DNA from: Pseudolabrys sp.
GTDB taxonomy: Bacteria; Pseudomonadota; Alphaproteobacteria; Rhizobiales; Xanthobacteraceae
Length of the DNA stretch: 64,000 nucleotides
NCBI GenBank assembly: GCA_029980465.1
Contig: JARYIJ010000001.1
Coordinates: 1,757,749-1,821,748 of the forward strand
Direction of reading: 5' to 3'
The notes under the pieces are model-generated. The model was given only the letters and a program-made list of their open reading frames with translations, had not been told where the DNA came from and searched no databases. This document shows positions 21,014 through 31,569 of this stretch, piece by piece. Each line of letters opens with the position of its first letter. Position 1 is the first letter of the stretch. The translations under genes and the position numbers were made by a program.

Positions 21014-21511
21014 TCAGCCGCAAACCTGGCCGCTGGCGTCGCAGCGCGGCAAGCGGCCGGACGAGAGGTCATAGAAATAATGACGGTGGTCGAGCAGCGA
21101 GACGATGTCGACGCTGCGGAAGCCGGACTTCAGCGCCGGCTCGAGAAACCGCCATGTCGAAATCAGCCGGTATACAAATGGCTCGTCGAACGCACCGGCA
21201 ATCGAGAGTTTCGGGAACTGCCGCGCGTCACCGGCGCCATGCTCCTCCGCAACGACGCGGAGCGCATAGCCGCCCGTCTTGAAGGACGCGGCGAGATGTG
21301 CGGCGAAAGCCGCGCGGCCGGACGCCGTCCGGAGAGACGGCGCAATCGGTGCGACCGGCACCGGGCGAGGTTGTGGTTTTGTCTTGAGTTCGGACGGCGT
21401 CTGCAGCGGCGCCGTCTGGCGCTCCATCATTTGCGCGTGCGACGGCGCTGCGATGACGGCCAACGCCGCCGCCAGCGTCGCGAACAGAACCGGACGATGA
21501 ATCGGGATCAT
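21014..21511 (-). CDS. Secreted protein of unknown function
   Basis: 165 residues with a signal peptide (MIPIHRPVLFATLAAALAVIAAPSHA), a Pro/Gln/Lys-rich linker, and a globular C-terminal part from about residue 65 (FAAHLAASFKTGGYALRV to CDASGQVCG). Two C-terminal cysteines could form a disulphide. No family recognised. It follows an RlpA-like gene by 65 bases on the same strand, so an envelope role is possible. The start is set by the signal peptide. Confidence 0.6.
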   Translation of the reverse strand: MIPIHRPVLFATLAAALAVIAAPSHAQMMERQTAPLQTPSELKTKPQPRPVPVAPIAPSLRTASGRAAFAAHLAASFKTGGYALRVVAEEHGAGDARQFPKLSIAGAFDEPFVYRLISTWRFLEPALKSGFRSVDIVSLLDHRHYFYDLSSGRLPRCDASGQVCG

Positions 21512-21576
21512 AAGGCGTGCACGCAGCGGGTTGGACAACTTGTCTAGCACGCCGCTGCGGCGAGCGTCACGGCAAC

Positions 21577-21933
21577 CTACTGCGAGGCGACACGTTCGAG
21601 CTTGACCGGCGCCAGGCCGGAAAAGCCGAGTGCCTTGGCGGCGGCGGGCGTGACGTCGATGACGCGGCCCTTGATGAACGGTCCGCGGTCGTTGATGCGC
21701 ACGACGACGCTGCGGCCGTTCCGCTTGTTGGTGACGCGAACGTGGGTGCCGAAGGGAAACGACCGGTGCGCGGCGGTGAGCGCGGCGGGAGAGCACCGCT
21801 CGCCGCTCGCGGTCTTGCCGCCCTTGTAGGCGTAAACTGACGCGAGTCCCGACTGCGCCAGCGCCGGCGCGGCGGGCAACAGCAGCAACGTCGCTCCGCA
21901 AAGCGCGGCGCACAGACGCACCTTCATCGACAT
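21577..21933 (-). CDS. RlpA-like septal ring lytic transglycosylase family protein
   Basis: 118 residues: signal peptide ([22 protein letters not shown]) and a single double-psi beta-barrel domain ([18 protein letters not shown], then [18 protein letters not shown]). The aspartate in INDRGPF corresponds to the catalytic residue of RlpA, which cleaves naked glycan strands at septa. There is no SPOR domain, so it is a minimal version. Starts at 21933 or 21927 are both plausible; GAGGGG lies upstream. Confidence 0.85.
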   Translation of the reverse strand: MSMKVRLCAALCGATLLLLPAAPALAQSGLASVYAYKGGKTASGERCSPAALTAAHRSFPFGTHVRVTNKRNGRSVVVRINDRGPFIKGRVIDVTPAAAKALGFSGLAPVKLERVASQ

Positions 21934-22060
21934 TTTGGATTGTTCCCCTCTCCAGCGGTGGCGGTCTGGTAATGCGCTGCCGGTGCCCTTTGATGGCGGC
22001 AATGCGGCCGTTTCGGGATTCGGGAACAGGAACTCCCGGCTGCCGCTCGCGTTCCATGCT

Positions 22061-22501
22061 ATGAGGACGGCGATGCCTTTTTTGATCTACGTGCTGATGT
22101 TGATCGCTGTATTGAGCAGCGTGGCATTGGGACTCGATTGGGTCGTCACGCCGCCGCCTGCGATCACGACGCAGGCCGCGGCGCCGGCGTCGTCAATTCC
22201 CATGGCCGAAACCGCGCCCGCGGTCACGTCCGTGCTCAAGCCTGCCGCAAAGGCGGTTCCGGCAACGCCGAATCCGGATGACGCGGCATCCGCCCATGCG
22301 TCGGCGACGCCGGGCGACGTGAAGCCTGTGGCCGGCAACCGGGCGGCGGCGCAATCCGCTGCGGAGCAGGCCAGGGCGCAATCGTCCGGGCCGGCGGCGC
22401 ACTGCAACGTGCAGGCGTGCGGCGCGGCCTACCAGTCGTTCCGCGAGTCCGACTGCACCTATCAGCCGTACGAAGGCCCGCGCCGGCTCTGCACGAAGTA
22501 G
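22061..22501 (+). CDS. BA14K-like secreted/membrane-anchored protein (copy 1)
   Basis: 146 residues from ATG 22061 (22073 also possible): an N-terminal hydrophobic anchor ([19 protein letters not shown]), an Ala/Pro-rich linker of about 80 residues, and a C-terminal cysteine module ([20 protein letters not shown] through RRLC) that matches the BA14K pattern of Rhizobiales surface antigens. Such proteins are proposed to be lectin-like, but function is unproven. A second gene with the same module lies 176 bases downstream. Confidence 0.72.
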   Translation: MRTAMPFLIYVLMLIAVLSSVALGLDWVVTPPPAITTQAAAPASSIPMAETAPAVTSVLKPAAKAVPATPNPDDAASAHASATPGDVKPVAGNRAAAQSAAEQARAQSSGPAAHCNVQACGAAYQSFRESDCTYQPYEGPRRLCTK

Positions 22502-22677
22502 CGGCGCTACGGTCCACATCGCGGCGCCGATTTCAGAATCTGGTAGATTAGCCGAAGCAAGCGTCCGCGTCAGGGTTGGGCCGGCGTCTCACCGCAACGA
22601 TGTCAAAGACGCTGACACGAAGGGAACCGCGGCTCGCGTCATTGCGTTTCCGTTGCGGGCGAAAGGAGCGCGTTGGG

Positions 22678-23370
22678 ATGCCGTCTCGTACCGTGATCGC
22701 GCTGACGTCGGCCGCCGGGGTCGCCGGCATATTCGGCATCGGCGTTCTGTTCGGTCTCGGCCTGCTGTCGTCGCCGCGCGAGCGGCAGACAGTGTCGCTG
22801 GCCGGGCCGGCGGTTTCCGCGGCGCACCGCAGCGAGACGACGGGCCAGGCAGCTTCCGGCGGCGATGATCGCGCGCTCAGTCCCGTCTATCCGACGCATC
22901 TCAATGGGCCGGACACGCCGAAACCGGCGCCGGTTCAGCAGCAGGCATCACAGGACGCTCAGGCACAAGATACTCAAGCACAAGACACACAAACGGCGGA
23001 CGGCCGGACCGCGCTGCAGCAGCAGGACGCGGGAGCCGCGTCTGCGCCGATTCACTCCGCGCCAATGCCAGGCACTACCGATGCGGCGCCTGTGAACTCC
23101 GTGACCGGAGAGACAGCCGATGCGGCGCCAGTATCCCTCGAAAGCCGCAACGTTTGCGACGTCGATGCGTGCGCGCGCGCCTACCGGTCGTTCCGCGCCT
23201 CGGATTGCACCTATCAGCCGTATTTCGGGCCGCGCCAGCTCTGCGCCGGCGCGCCGGCGCAGCAGGCCTCTCGTGCGCACATGCTCGCGCGCTTCGGCCA
23301 TCTCGGACGCCGCGTCGATCTGAACGGCGTCGCGCGCGAGGTCGAGCGCATCACCGGCGGCTGGGACTGA
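22678..23370 (+). CDS. BA14K-like secreted/membrane-anchored protein (copy 2)
   Basis: 230 residues from ATG 22678, preceded by AAAGGAG. Hydrophobic anchor (about residues 5-30), a long low-complexity linker with tandem QAQDTQ units near residues 96-108, the cysteine module CDVDACARAYRSFRASDCTY through RQLC, then a 40-residue tail not found in copy 1. It is clearly paralogous to the preceding gene in the C-terminal module. Confidence 0.72.
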   Translation: MPSRTVIALTSAAGVAGIFGIGVLFGLGLLSSPRERQTVSLAGPAVSAAHRSETTGQAASGGDDRALSPVYPTHLNGPDTPKPAPVQQQASQDAQAQDTQAQDTQTADGRTALQQQDAGAASAPIHSAPMPGTTDAAPVNSVTGETADAAPVSLESRNVCDVDACARAYRSFRASDCTYQPYFGPRQLCAGAPAQQASRAHMLARFGHLGRRVDLNGVAREVERITGGWD

Positions 23371-23379
23371 CGCCGCCGC

Positions 23380-24492
23380 TCAATACACCACGACGCTGCG
23401 GATCGACTTGCCATCGTGCATCAGGTCGAAGGCGTCGTTGATCTGGTCGAGCGGCATGGTGTGGGTGATCAGGTCGTCGATGTTGATTTTCTTGTCCATG
23501 TACCAGTCGACGATCTTCGGCACGTCGGTGCGGCCGCGCGCGCCGCCGAACGCCGTGCCTTTCCAGACGCGCCCGGTGACGAGCTGGAACGGCCGCGTCG
23601 CGATCTCCTGGCCGGAGCCGGCGACGCCGATGATGATCGATTCACCCCAGCCGCGGTGACAGCATTCGAGCGCCTGGCGCATCACGTCGACGTTGCCGAT
23701 GCACTCGAACGAGAAGTCGGCGCCGCCGCCGGTGAGGTCGATCACCGCCTGCACGACCTTGTCGCGCCCGGCGTCGCCGGGATTGATGAAGTGCGTCATG
23801 CCGAATGTCTCGGCCATGGCGCGCCGCGCCGGATTGAGATCGATGCCGACGATCTTGTCGGCGCCGGCCAGGCGCGCGCCCTGCACGACGTTGAGCCCGA
23901 TGCCGCCGAGCCCGAACACCGCGACATTGGCGCCGGGCCATACCTTCGCGGTGTTGATGACGGCGCCGATGCCGGTCGTGACGCCGCAGCCGATGTAGCA
24001 GATCTTGTCGAACGGCGCGTCGTCGCGGACCTTCGCCACGGCGATCTCCGGCAGCACGGTGAAGTTCGAGAAGGTCGAGCAGCCCATATAGTGGAACACG
24101 TCGCCGCCGTCGCATCTGAAACGCGACGTGCCGTCCGGCATGACGCCCTTGCCCTGCGTGGCGCGGATCGCGGTGCAGAGATTCGAGCGGCGCGACAGGC
24201 AGGTTTTGCACTGCCGGCATTCCGGTGTGTAGAGCGGGATGACGTGGTCGCCCGGCTTCACGCTGGTGACGCCAGCGCCGACCTCGCGCACGATGCCGGC
24301 GCCCTCGTGGCCGAGGATCGCCGGGAACAGGCCCTCGGGATCGGCGCCCGACAACGTGTAGGCGTCGGTGTGGCAGACGCCGGTCGCCTTGATCTCGACC
24401 AGCACCTCGCCGGCTTTCGGTCCCTCGATGTCGATGGTCTCGATCGTGAGCGGCGCGCCTGCTTTCCAGGCGACGGCGGCGCGTGTCTTCAT
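23380..24492 (-). CDS. frmA: S-(hydroxymethyl)glutathione dehydrogenase / class III alcohol dehydrogenase
   Basis: Zinc-dependent medium-chain dehydrogenase that oxidises S-hydroxymethylglutathione (formaldehyde plus glutathione) with NAD; 370 residues from ATG 24492. Catalytic zinc ligands lie in [14 protein letters not shown] and GHEGAGIV, structural zinc ligands in [15 protein letters not shown], and the Rossmann motif in [14 protein letters not shown]. The class III signature [18 protein letters not shown] is intact. Formaldehyde detoxification yields formate, which would feed a formate dehydrogenase whose maturation genes lie 20 kb away; that link is inference. Confidence 0.95.
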   Translation of the reverse strand: MKTRAAVAWKAGAPLTIETIDIEGPKAGEVLVEIKATGVCHTDAYTLSGADPEGLFPAILGHEGAGIVREVGAGVTSVKPGDHVIPLYTPECRQCKTCLSRRSNLCTAIRATQGKGVMPDGTSRFRCDGGDVFHYMGCSTFSNFTVLPEIAVAKVRDDAPFDKICYIGCGVTTGIGAVINTAKVWPGANVAVFGLGGIGLNVVQGARLAGADKIVGIDLNPARRAMAETFGMTHFINPGDAGRDKVVQAVIDLTGGGADFSFECIGNVDVMRQALECCHRGWGESIIIGVAGSGQEIATRPFQLVTGRVWKGTAFGGARGRTDVPKIVDWYMDKKINIDDLITHTMPLDQINDAFDLMHDGKSIRSVVVY

Positions 24493-24612
24493 GTCCAGGT
24501 CTCCGGCCCGAATTTCCGGGCTGTGCGTGACCCAGCAATGGCACGACACGATAGCGCCGCGCAACGCATTGGCTGCGCGGCGTTTCAGCGGCCGGACATG
24601 GTTTACCGGCCG

Positions 24613-25953
24613 CTACTCCTCGTCATATTCGCGTGAAATGTCCTGGCCGGTGTAATCGGGCATCATCGCCGCGGCGATCACGCTGACCACGGCGCACAGG
24701 GCGATGTAGACCGAGATCACGTAGCCGGAATGATAGCGCGCGAACAGCGCGGTCGCGATCAGCGGCGCCGGGCCGCCGGCGATGATCGAGGCGAGCTGAT
24801 AGCCGAGCGACGAGCCACTGTAGCGCAGCCGCGGCGTGAACGCCTCGGCGATCAGCGCCGCCTGCGGGCCGTACATCATGTCGTGCGGGACGAGCGACAG
24901 CACGATCGCGATGAACACCAGCACCGGAAGCGCGGTGTCCACCAGCCCGAAATAGATGAAGCCGAAGATGCCGGTCACCACCGCGCCGATCAGGTACATC
25001 TTGCGGCGGCCGATGCGGTCCGAGATATGGCCGGACAGCGGGATCGTGACGAACGAGACGCAAGAGCCGACCAGCACCGCGGCGAGGATCAGGTCGCGCG
25101 ACATGTGCAGCGTGACGGTGGCGTAGGCGAAGACGAAGGCGGTGAAGATGTAGAACGGCGCCTGCTCCGCCATGCGCAGGAACGCCGACAGGATGATCTC
25201 GCGCGGCTGGCGCTTGATGACCTCGACGATCGGCGCCTTCTCGATCTTGTTGCGGTCGAGCAGTGCCTGGAACACCGGCGTCTCGAGAATGCCGAGCCGG
25301 ATCCACAGGCCGATGCCGACCAGGATGATCGACAGCGCGAACGGAACGCGCCAGCCCCAGGTCGCGAACTGGTCGCCGGACCAGGCGCTGACCGCGAGGA
25401 TGACGAGATTCGACAGGAACAAGCCGGAGGGGACGCCGAATTGCGGCCACGACGCGACGAGGCCGCGCTGTCCGTGCGTGCGCGACCACTCCATCGCCAG
25501 CAGCACCGAGCCGCCCCATTCGCCGCCGACGCCGATGCCCTGCAGCATGCGCAGCACCGTCAGGATGACGGCGCCCCAGATGCCGATCGAGGCATAGGTC
25601 GGAACGAAGGCGATCAGGAAGGTGGCGATGCCCATGCACAGCAGCGTCGCGATCAAGGTCGCCTTGCGGCCGATGCGGTCGCCGTAGTGGCCGAAGATCG
25701 CCGCGCCGATCGGGCGGCCGATGAAGCCGATGAAATAGGTGCCGAACGCGGCGAGCGTCGCGGTCAGCGGATCCTCATGCGGGAAATACAGCTTGCCGAA
25801 GATCAGCCCCGCCGCGGTGCCATAGATGAAGAAGTCGTACCACTCGATGGTGGTGCCGATGGTTGCGGCGATGACGGCCTTGCGCAATTGCGCGCTGTGT
25901 TCGGACGCCGGCAGCATTCCCGGCATTGTCCCTTGAGTTGCGGCATTCGCCAT
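24613..25953 (-). CDS. MFS transporter, metabolite:H+ symporter (MHS) family
   Basis: 446 residues, 12 predicted helices. The N-terminal TIGTTIEWYDFFIYGTAAGL and GRPIGAAIFGHYGDRIGRK motifs are typical of the MHS family (KgtP, ProP, ShiA relatives), which import organic acids or osmolytes with protons. The central RMLQGIGVGGEWGGSVL motif is also present. The specific substrate cannot be assigned. Confidence 0.92.
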   Translation of the reverse strand: MANAATQGTMPGMLPASEHSAQLRKAVIAATIGTTIEWYDFFIYGTAAGLIFGKLYFPHEDPLTATLAAFGTYFIGFIGRPIGAAIFGHYGDRIGRKATLIATLLCMGIATFLIAFVPTYASIGIWGAVILTVLRMLQGIGVGGEWGGSVLLAMEWSRTHGQRGLVASWPQFGVPSGLFLSNLVILAVSAWSGDQFATWGWRVPFALSIILVGIGLWIRLGILETPVFQALLDRNKIEKAPIVEVIKRQPREIILSAFLRMAEQAPFYIFTAFVFAYATVTLHMSRDLILAAVLVGSCVSFVTIPLSGHISDRIGRRKMYLIGAVVTGIFGFIYFGLVDTALPVLVFIAIVLSLVPHDMMYGPQAALIAEAFTPRLRYSGSSLGYQLASIIAGGPAPLIATALFARYHSGYVISVYIALCAVVSVIAAAMMPDYTGQDISREYDEE

Positions 25954-26089
25954 GAGACGACCTCCCGAGCGATGATGGGCTGGACTCGTCGCGGTCCGCG
26001 TGGACGACGGAATAATCGCTCAGAATGGCCGAAAGTTCCATCGGGCGGGAGCCGGGTTCCGGCCAGTCGCGCAGAATTGAACGCGGAGG

Positions 26090-27121
<1,032 letters not shown>

Positions 27122-27220
27122 CTATATGTCATCGCCCGGCCGAGTTCCACAGTGCCGCCCGGAATAAATCGGCGCCGTCGTCGATCTCGTTTCCTGCAAG
27201 GCCATCACAGGGAGACCGCC

Positions 27221-28156
27221 ATGACGAGCCGCGATCACGATGAAGGTCCCAACCGCCGCAAGGTGCTGGAATGCATGACCTGGGTCGGAACCGGGGTGCT
27301 GTGGACGATCTCGGGCGGCGTGCCGCATTCGCTCGGGCTCATCGATCAGGCGATGGCGAAAGACGCGGGCGGCCTCACGTTCCTGCAGATCAGCGACAGC
27401 CATGTCGGCTTCGACAAGCCGGCCAATCCCAACGCCAAGGGCACGCTGGAAGAGGCCATCGACCGCATCAAGGCCATCCCGACCAGGCCGGCGTTCATGA
27501 TCCACACCGGCGACATCACGCATCTGTCGAAGGACTCGCAGTTCGACGACGCCGAGCAGATCATCTCGCGCGCCAAGCTCGACGTGCATTACGTGCCGGG
27601 CGAGCACGATATCGTCGATCCCGACGTCAAGATCTACAAGGAACGCTACGGCCGCGGCACCAAAGGGTCGGGCTATTACAGCTTCGACGCCAACGGCGTG
27701 CATTTCATGGGGCTCGTCAACGTCGCCAACCTCAAGGGCGGCGGCATGGGCAGTCTCGGCGACGAGCAGCTCGAATGGATCGAGGACGATCTGAAAGGCC
27801 GCCCGGCGTCTCAGCCGATCGTCGTGTTCGCTCACATTCCGCTCTGGACGGTCTATCCGGAATGGGGCTGGGGCACCGAGGACAGCGCCCGCGCGCTCGG
27901 CTACCTTAAGCGCTTCGGCTCGGTCACCGTGCTGAACGGCCACATCCACCAGGTCATGCAAAAGGTGGAAGGCAACGTGACGTTTCACACGGCGCGCTCG
28001 ACGGCGTTTCCGCAGCCGGCGCCCGGCACGGCGCCGTCGCCCGGTCCGATGAAGGTGCCCGACGGGCAACTGCGCAAGATGCTCGGCACCGCCAGCGTCA
28101 GCTACTGGGAAGGCGAACAGCGCCTTGCCATCATCGATACGCCGTTGAAGAGCTGA
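27221..28156 (+). CDS. Exported metallophosphoesterase
   Basis: 311 residues. A twin-arginine-like leader (NRRKVLECMTWVGTGVLWTI) suggests Tat export. The calcineurin-like core has FLQISDSHVGF, HTGDITH, PGEHDIV, VFAHIPLW and NGHIHQV, giving the expected metal ligands except that the usual GNHD asparagine is replaced by glutamate. The ATG at 27221 follows GGGAGA. It leads a four-gene operon with a cupredoxin, an ECF sigma factor and its anti-sigma factor. Substrate unknown. Confidence 0.88.
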   Translation: MTSRDHDEGPNRRKVLECMTWVGTGVLWTISGGVPHSLGLIDQAMAKDAGGLTFLQISDSHVGFDKPANPNAKGTLEEAIDRIKAIPTRPAFMIHTGDITHLSKDSQFDDAEQIISRAKLDVHYVPGEHDIVDPDVKIYKERYGRGTKGSGYYSFDANGVHFMGLVNVANLKGGGMGSLGDEQLEWIEDDLKGRPASQPIVVFAHIPLWTVYPEWGWGTEDSARALGYLKRFGSVTVLNGHIHQVMQKVEGNVTFHTARSTAFPQPAPGTAPSPGPMKVPDGQLRKMLGTASVSYWEGEQRLAIIDTPLKS

Positions 28157-28164
28157 GGCCGGCC

Positions 28165-28497
28165 ATGAAACTGCATGTCATCGCCGCGCTCGGCGTCGCC
28201 GTCGTGCAGGCCGCAGGCCAGGCCTGCGCGGCCGATATCGAGGTCAAAATCGACAACTTCACGTTTGCGCCCCAGCAGATCACGGTCAAGGCGGGCGACA
28301 GCGTGACCTGGACCAACCGGGATGACATCCCGCACACGGTTACGTCGAAAACGATGGCTTTCCGTTCGAAGGCGCTCGATACCAACGACAAATTCACCTT
28401 CACCTTCTCCACGCCGGGCACCTACGCCTATTTCTGCTCCCTGCATCCGCACATGACCGGCGCGGTCGTCGTTGAAGCGCGCACGGGAGAGAAATAA
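28165..28497 (+). CDS. Cupredoxin (plastocyanin/amicyanin-like copper protein)
   Basis: 110 residues with signal peptide (ending QACAA) and a type 1 copper fold: first histidine in DDIPHTVTS, then cysteine, histidine and methionine in YFCSLHPHM. Starts eight bases after the metallophosphoesterase stop and ends seven bases before the sigma factor start. Such small blue copper proteins carry electrons in the periplasm. Confidence 0.93.
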   Translation: MKLHVIAALGVAVVQAAGQACAADIEVKIDNFTFAPQQITVKAGDSVTWTNRDDIPHTVTSKTMAFRSKALDTNDKFTFTFSTPGTYAYFCSLHPHMTGAVVVEARTGEK

Positions 28498-28503
28498 CGT
28501 CCG

Positions 28504-29112
28504 GTGAACGGGGTTGACCGGTTGACAGTCTCCGTTGGCGAGACCGGGCATTTGGTGATGACGGGCGGCAGAGAGTTCGACGCCGGCGGCAAGGCGGACC
28601 GCTTCAAGCAGGTTGCCTTGCCGCATCTCGACGCCGTCTACACGCTGGCACGGTATCTCATGCGCAATCGAAGCGATGCCGACGACGCCGTGCAGGAATG
28701 CTATCTGCGCGCCTATCGCTATTTCGACACGTTTCGGGGCGGACCGGTCAAGCCGTGGCTGCTGGCCATCCTGCGCAACGTCTGTCACGGCGCTCATTCG
28801 GAAAATACGCGGCTCGTTTACGGTGAGGATGCCGGTGACGACGAGGCAGCGGCCGGCCCGCTCTGGCGCGAACAGGCGGAAACGCCGGAGCAGACCGCCA
28901 TGCGACACGCCGATTCGGCGACGATGCGGCGACTGATCCGCGAATTGCCGGCGGAATTCCGCGAGGTCATCGTGCTGCGCGAGATCAACGATCTCTCCTA
29001 TCGCGACATCGCCGCGGCGATCGATGCGCCGATCGGAACGGTGATGTCGCGGCTGGCGCGTGCGCGCGGCCTGTTGCGCGAAGCCTGGCTGGCCTCGGGA
29101 GATGATGAATGA
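28504..29112 (+). CDS. ECF-type RNA polymerase sigma factor
   Basis: 202 residues from GTG 28504, or 184 from ATG 28558. Region 2 (HLDAVYTLARYLMRNRSDAD then QECYLRAYRYFDTFRG) and region 4 (LPAEFREVIVLREINDLSYR, IAAAIDAPIGTVMSRLARAR) are both clear. The last four bases overlap the downstream anti-sigma gene (ATGA), the classic arrangement. It probably responds to an envelope or oxidative signal through that partner; the regulon may include this operon. Confidence 0.94.
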   Translation: MNGVDRLTVSVGETGHLVMTGGREFDAGGKADRFKQVALPHLDAVYTLARYLMRNRSDADDAVQECYLRAYRYFDTFRGGPVKPWLLAILRNVCHGAHSENTRLVYGEDAGDDEAAAGPLWREQAETPEQTAMRHADSATMRRLIRELPAEFREVIVLREINDLSYRDIAAAIDAPIGTVMSRLARARGLLREAWLASGDDE

Positions 29113-29864
29113 CGTGCGATGAAGCCACCATTTTGCTGCACGCGCTAGTCGACGGCGAACTCGACGCCGGCAATGCGCGCGAGGTCGAGGCGCACGTCGC
29201 GGCGTGTCCTGACTGCGCGGCGACATTGCGCGAGCTCCGGGCGCTGCGCGGCGCCATTCGCCCGGCGGATTTGCGCTACGCGGCGCCGGACCACCTGCGG
29301 CGCACGATTGAAGGCAAGCTGCCGGCGTCCGCGCCACCGGTGGCCAGCCGGCGGGCCGCGCTGAAAGGATTTGCGTTCGGCGCGGCGGCGAGCGCGCTCG
29401 CGGCCACCGGCCTGCTGTTCATCGTCACGCGCGACGACGAGCGGCAGCGCGTTCTGGACGAGATCGTCTCGGCGCATCTGCGCTCGCTGCAGGGCGACCA
29501 TCTGGCCGACGTCGTGTCGAGCGATCAGCACACCGTCAAGCCGTGGTTCAACGGCCGGCTCGCCGCGTCGCCGCCGGTCATGGATCTGACCGCGCAAGGC
29601 TTCACCTTGCTCGGCGCTCGCATCGATTTCGTCGACGCGAGGCCGATCGCAGCGATCGTCTATCGCCGGCGCGTGCACATCATCAACCTGTTCTGCGAGC
29701 CGGCCGCGAGCCCGGGAGAAACCGCGGCGACCATGCAGAGCCTGCACGGATTCAACGTGCGCTCGTGGCACGAGAAGGGCATTCATCTGTGGGCTGTCAG
29801 CGATCTCGCTCCAGACGAGCTCCGGGACTTTGGCGAGAAGTTTTCGGCCGCGCTGACGCGGTAG
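29109..29864 (+). CDS. Anti-sigma factor with zinc-finger (ZAS) domain
   Basis: 251 residues. The N-terminal anti-sigma domain has the HVAACPDC (Hx3CxxC) zinc motif; a single transmembrane helix lies near residues 88-106; the C-terminal 145 residues form a periplasmic sensor domain with a lone cysteine in INLFCEPAAS. Coupled to the ECF sigma gene by an ATGA overlap. It should hold the sigma factor at the membrane until a periplasmic signal arrives. Confidence 0.9.
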   Translation: MTCDEATILLHALVDGELDAGNAREVEAHVAACPDCAATLRELRALRGAIRPADLRYAAPDHLRRTIEGKLPASAPPVASRRAALKGFAFGAAASALAATGLLFIVTRDDERQRVLDEIVSAHLRSLQGDHLADVVSSDQHTVKPWFNGRLAASPPVMDLTAQGFTLLGARIDFVDARPIAAIVYRRRVHIINLFCEPAASPGETAATMQSLHGFNVRSWHEKGIHLWAVSDLAPDELRDFGEKFSAALTR

Positions 29865-29911
29865 GCGAAGTCGTCTTGTGTAAGTTGAAGACGCGTAACA
29901 AGTGTTTCTTA

Positions 29912-29933
29912 CCTCTCCCGCAAGCGGGAGAGG
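29912..29933. repeat. 22-base perfect hairpin
   Basis: CCTCTCCCGC and GCGGGAGAGG arms with a two-base AA loop, between the convergent anti-sigma and rhodanese genes. Likely a bidirectional terminator or a degenerate member of the dispersed repeats; a related CTCTCCCG/CGGGAGAG hairpin lies at 48573-48592. Confidence 0.65.
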
Positions 29934-29985
29934 GGACGCGCTGTGCTTGAAGCAAGCGATTCAATCCGAATCGATTGACGATGCA

Positions 29986-31569
29986 TTACCCGCGTACGAA
30001 ATGCGTGGTGCCGTCCTGCTCGATGCGATCGAGCAAATCGACCTCCCACGACAGGTAGGCGTTCATGGCGGCCTCGTTGTCGTTCGCCCGCTCGTAGGGC
30101 TTGAGCCAGACGTCGACCGGCTCGTCGGCCATTTTCTCCTCGGCCGAGAGCGGCAGGCCGGCGGCCTGCCAGGCCGCATTGCCGCCCTTGAGCCAGTGCA
30201 CCGGCTGGCCGGTCAGCGCCTGCGCGTCGGTGGCGGCGAGGCCCGCCAGCGTGCCGTCCTCGCAGGTGAGCACGACCGGGCCGGCGGGGGCGATCGCCGC
30301 CAAGGCGCGGTCGAGCCGCGAGCGGATGGCGAACCAGGCGCCGGGGATGTGGCCGCGCCGGTAACGCGGGCTGGCCGAGAGGTCGATCACCGTGGCGCCG
30401 CTCATCGCCTCGAGCGCGGCCGGCTCGATGGCCCTGTCCATCGCGGGCGTGCCGAGCAGAATCGGCGCCGGCATGTCTTTCTCATCGCCTGCTTCGGCGA
30501 GCACGAACACGTCCTTCCAGCCCATCTGCCGCAGCCACGACGCCGTCATCAGCGCGCGCACCTCGGCGTCGTCGCTCACGACGATGCGGGCGCCAAGCGT
30601 GCCGGCGTAGAGGTCGGTCGCCTGCACGAGCTGACCGCCGGGCGCCGAGGTCGCGCCCGGATAATGACCGGCGATGTATTCCGCCGGATCGCGCACGTCG
30701 AACACGTAGGTCGTGCGGCTTTTGTCTTGACGCCAGCGTTCGACTGTGGCGCGGTCGGCATGCGCGACGCCGAATTTTCCGGCGACGCGCTTGGCGGCCG
30801 GCTTCGCCCAGGCGAGGCCGTCACGCGTGAAGTCCGGCGCGCGGTCGGTCTTGCCGCTGGCGCAGGTCAAGCCGGCGAGATGCCAGCCCATGGTGCCGTT
30901 GCGCAGCGCCATCACCCTGTTCGGTACGCCGGCATTGATGAGAGACTGCGCGCCGATGATGCTGCGGGTGCGGCCGGCGCAATTGACGACGATGATGGTG
31001 TCGGGCGAGGGCGCGATGTCGCGCACGCGCAGCACCAGCTCGGCGCCGGGCACGTTGATGCCGCCCGGAATCGAGACGCGCGTGTATTCGTCGAACGGCC
31101 GGCTGTCGAGCACCACCATTTTGGCGCCGGATTTCATCAGGGCGTCAAGCTCAGTGGCGCCGATGCTCGGCGTGCTGCTGTCGTGCTCAACGAATTCGCC
31201 GAAGGCCTTGCTGGGCACATGCACGCCCGAGAATGTGACGAAACCGGCCTTCTCCCAGGCCGGCACGCCGCCGTCGAGGCAGGCGATGTCGGTGTAGCCG
31301 CCGCGCGCGAGGATCGCCGCGGCGCGCGCGGCAAGGCCGTCGTTGTCGTCGCACAGCACGATGCGAGTGTCCTTGCGCGGCACCAGCCGCGCGAAGCGGA
31401 TATCGAGCCGGCTGAGCGGCACGTTGCGCGCCCACAGCAGATGGTTCTGCGAAAACGTCAGCTCCTCTCGCACGTCGACGAGCGCGATCTCGCCGCCGTC
31501 CTCCAGCATGTGCCGGACGGCGGCCACGCTGACGGGTTTGGCCGCCGATACGCCGGCGTGCAGGGTCAT
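29986..31569 (-). CDS. Multidomain rhodanese-related sulfurtransferase (four rhodanese domains)
   Basis: 527 residues with four consecutive rhodanese homology domains (about 10-125, 135-245, 265-375, 390-490). Active-site loops read VLCDDNDG, VNCAGRT and LTCEDGT in domains 1, 2 and 4; domain 3 has VSDDAEV without a cysteine and is probably structural. Its ATG at 31569 overlaps the stop of the cysteine-dioxygenase-like gene, so the two make a coupled sulfur-metabolism operon. It probably moves sulfane sulfur derived from thiol oxidation; the acceptor is unknown. Confidence 0.88.
   Translation of the reverse strand: MTLHAGVSAAKPVSVAAVRHMLEDGGEIALVDVREELTFSQNHLLWARNVPLSRLDIRFARLVPRKDTRIVLCDDNDGLAARAAAILARGGYTDIACLDGGVPAWEKAGFVTFSGVHVPSKAFGEFVEHDSSTPSIGATELDALMKSGAKMVVLDSRPFDEYTRVSIPGGINVPGAELVLRVRDIAPSPDTIIVVNCAGRTRSIIGAQSLINAGVPNRVMALRNGTMGWHLAGLTCASGKTDRAPDFTRDGLAWAKPAAKRVAGKFGVAHADRATVERWRQDKSRTTYVFDVRDPAEYIAGHYPGATSAPGGQLVQATDLYAGTLGARIVVSDDAEVRALMTASWLRQMGWKDVFVLAEAGDEKDMPAPILLGTPAMDRAIEPAALEAMSGATVIDLSASPRYRRGHIPGAWFAIRSRLDRALAAIAPAGPVVLTCEDGTLAGLAATDAQALTGQPVHWLKGGNAAWQAAGLPLSAEEKMADEPVDVWLKPYERANDNEAAMNAYLSWEVDLLDRIEQDGTTHFVRG

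Noticed and set aside
22960..23000. CRISPR-like or minisatellite array
   Set aside because: Only two to three short in-frame repeats encoding QAQDTQ inside a linker; no spacer structure. No CRISPR array was seen in the window.
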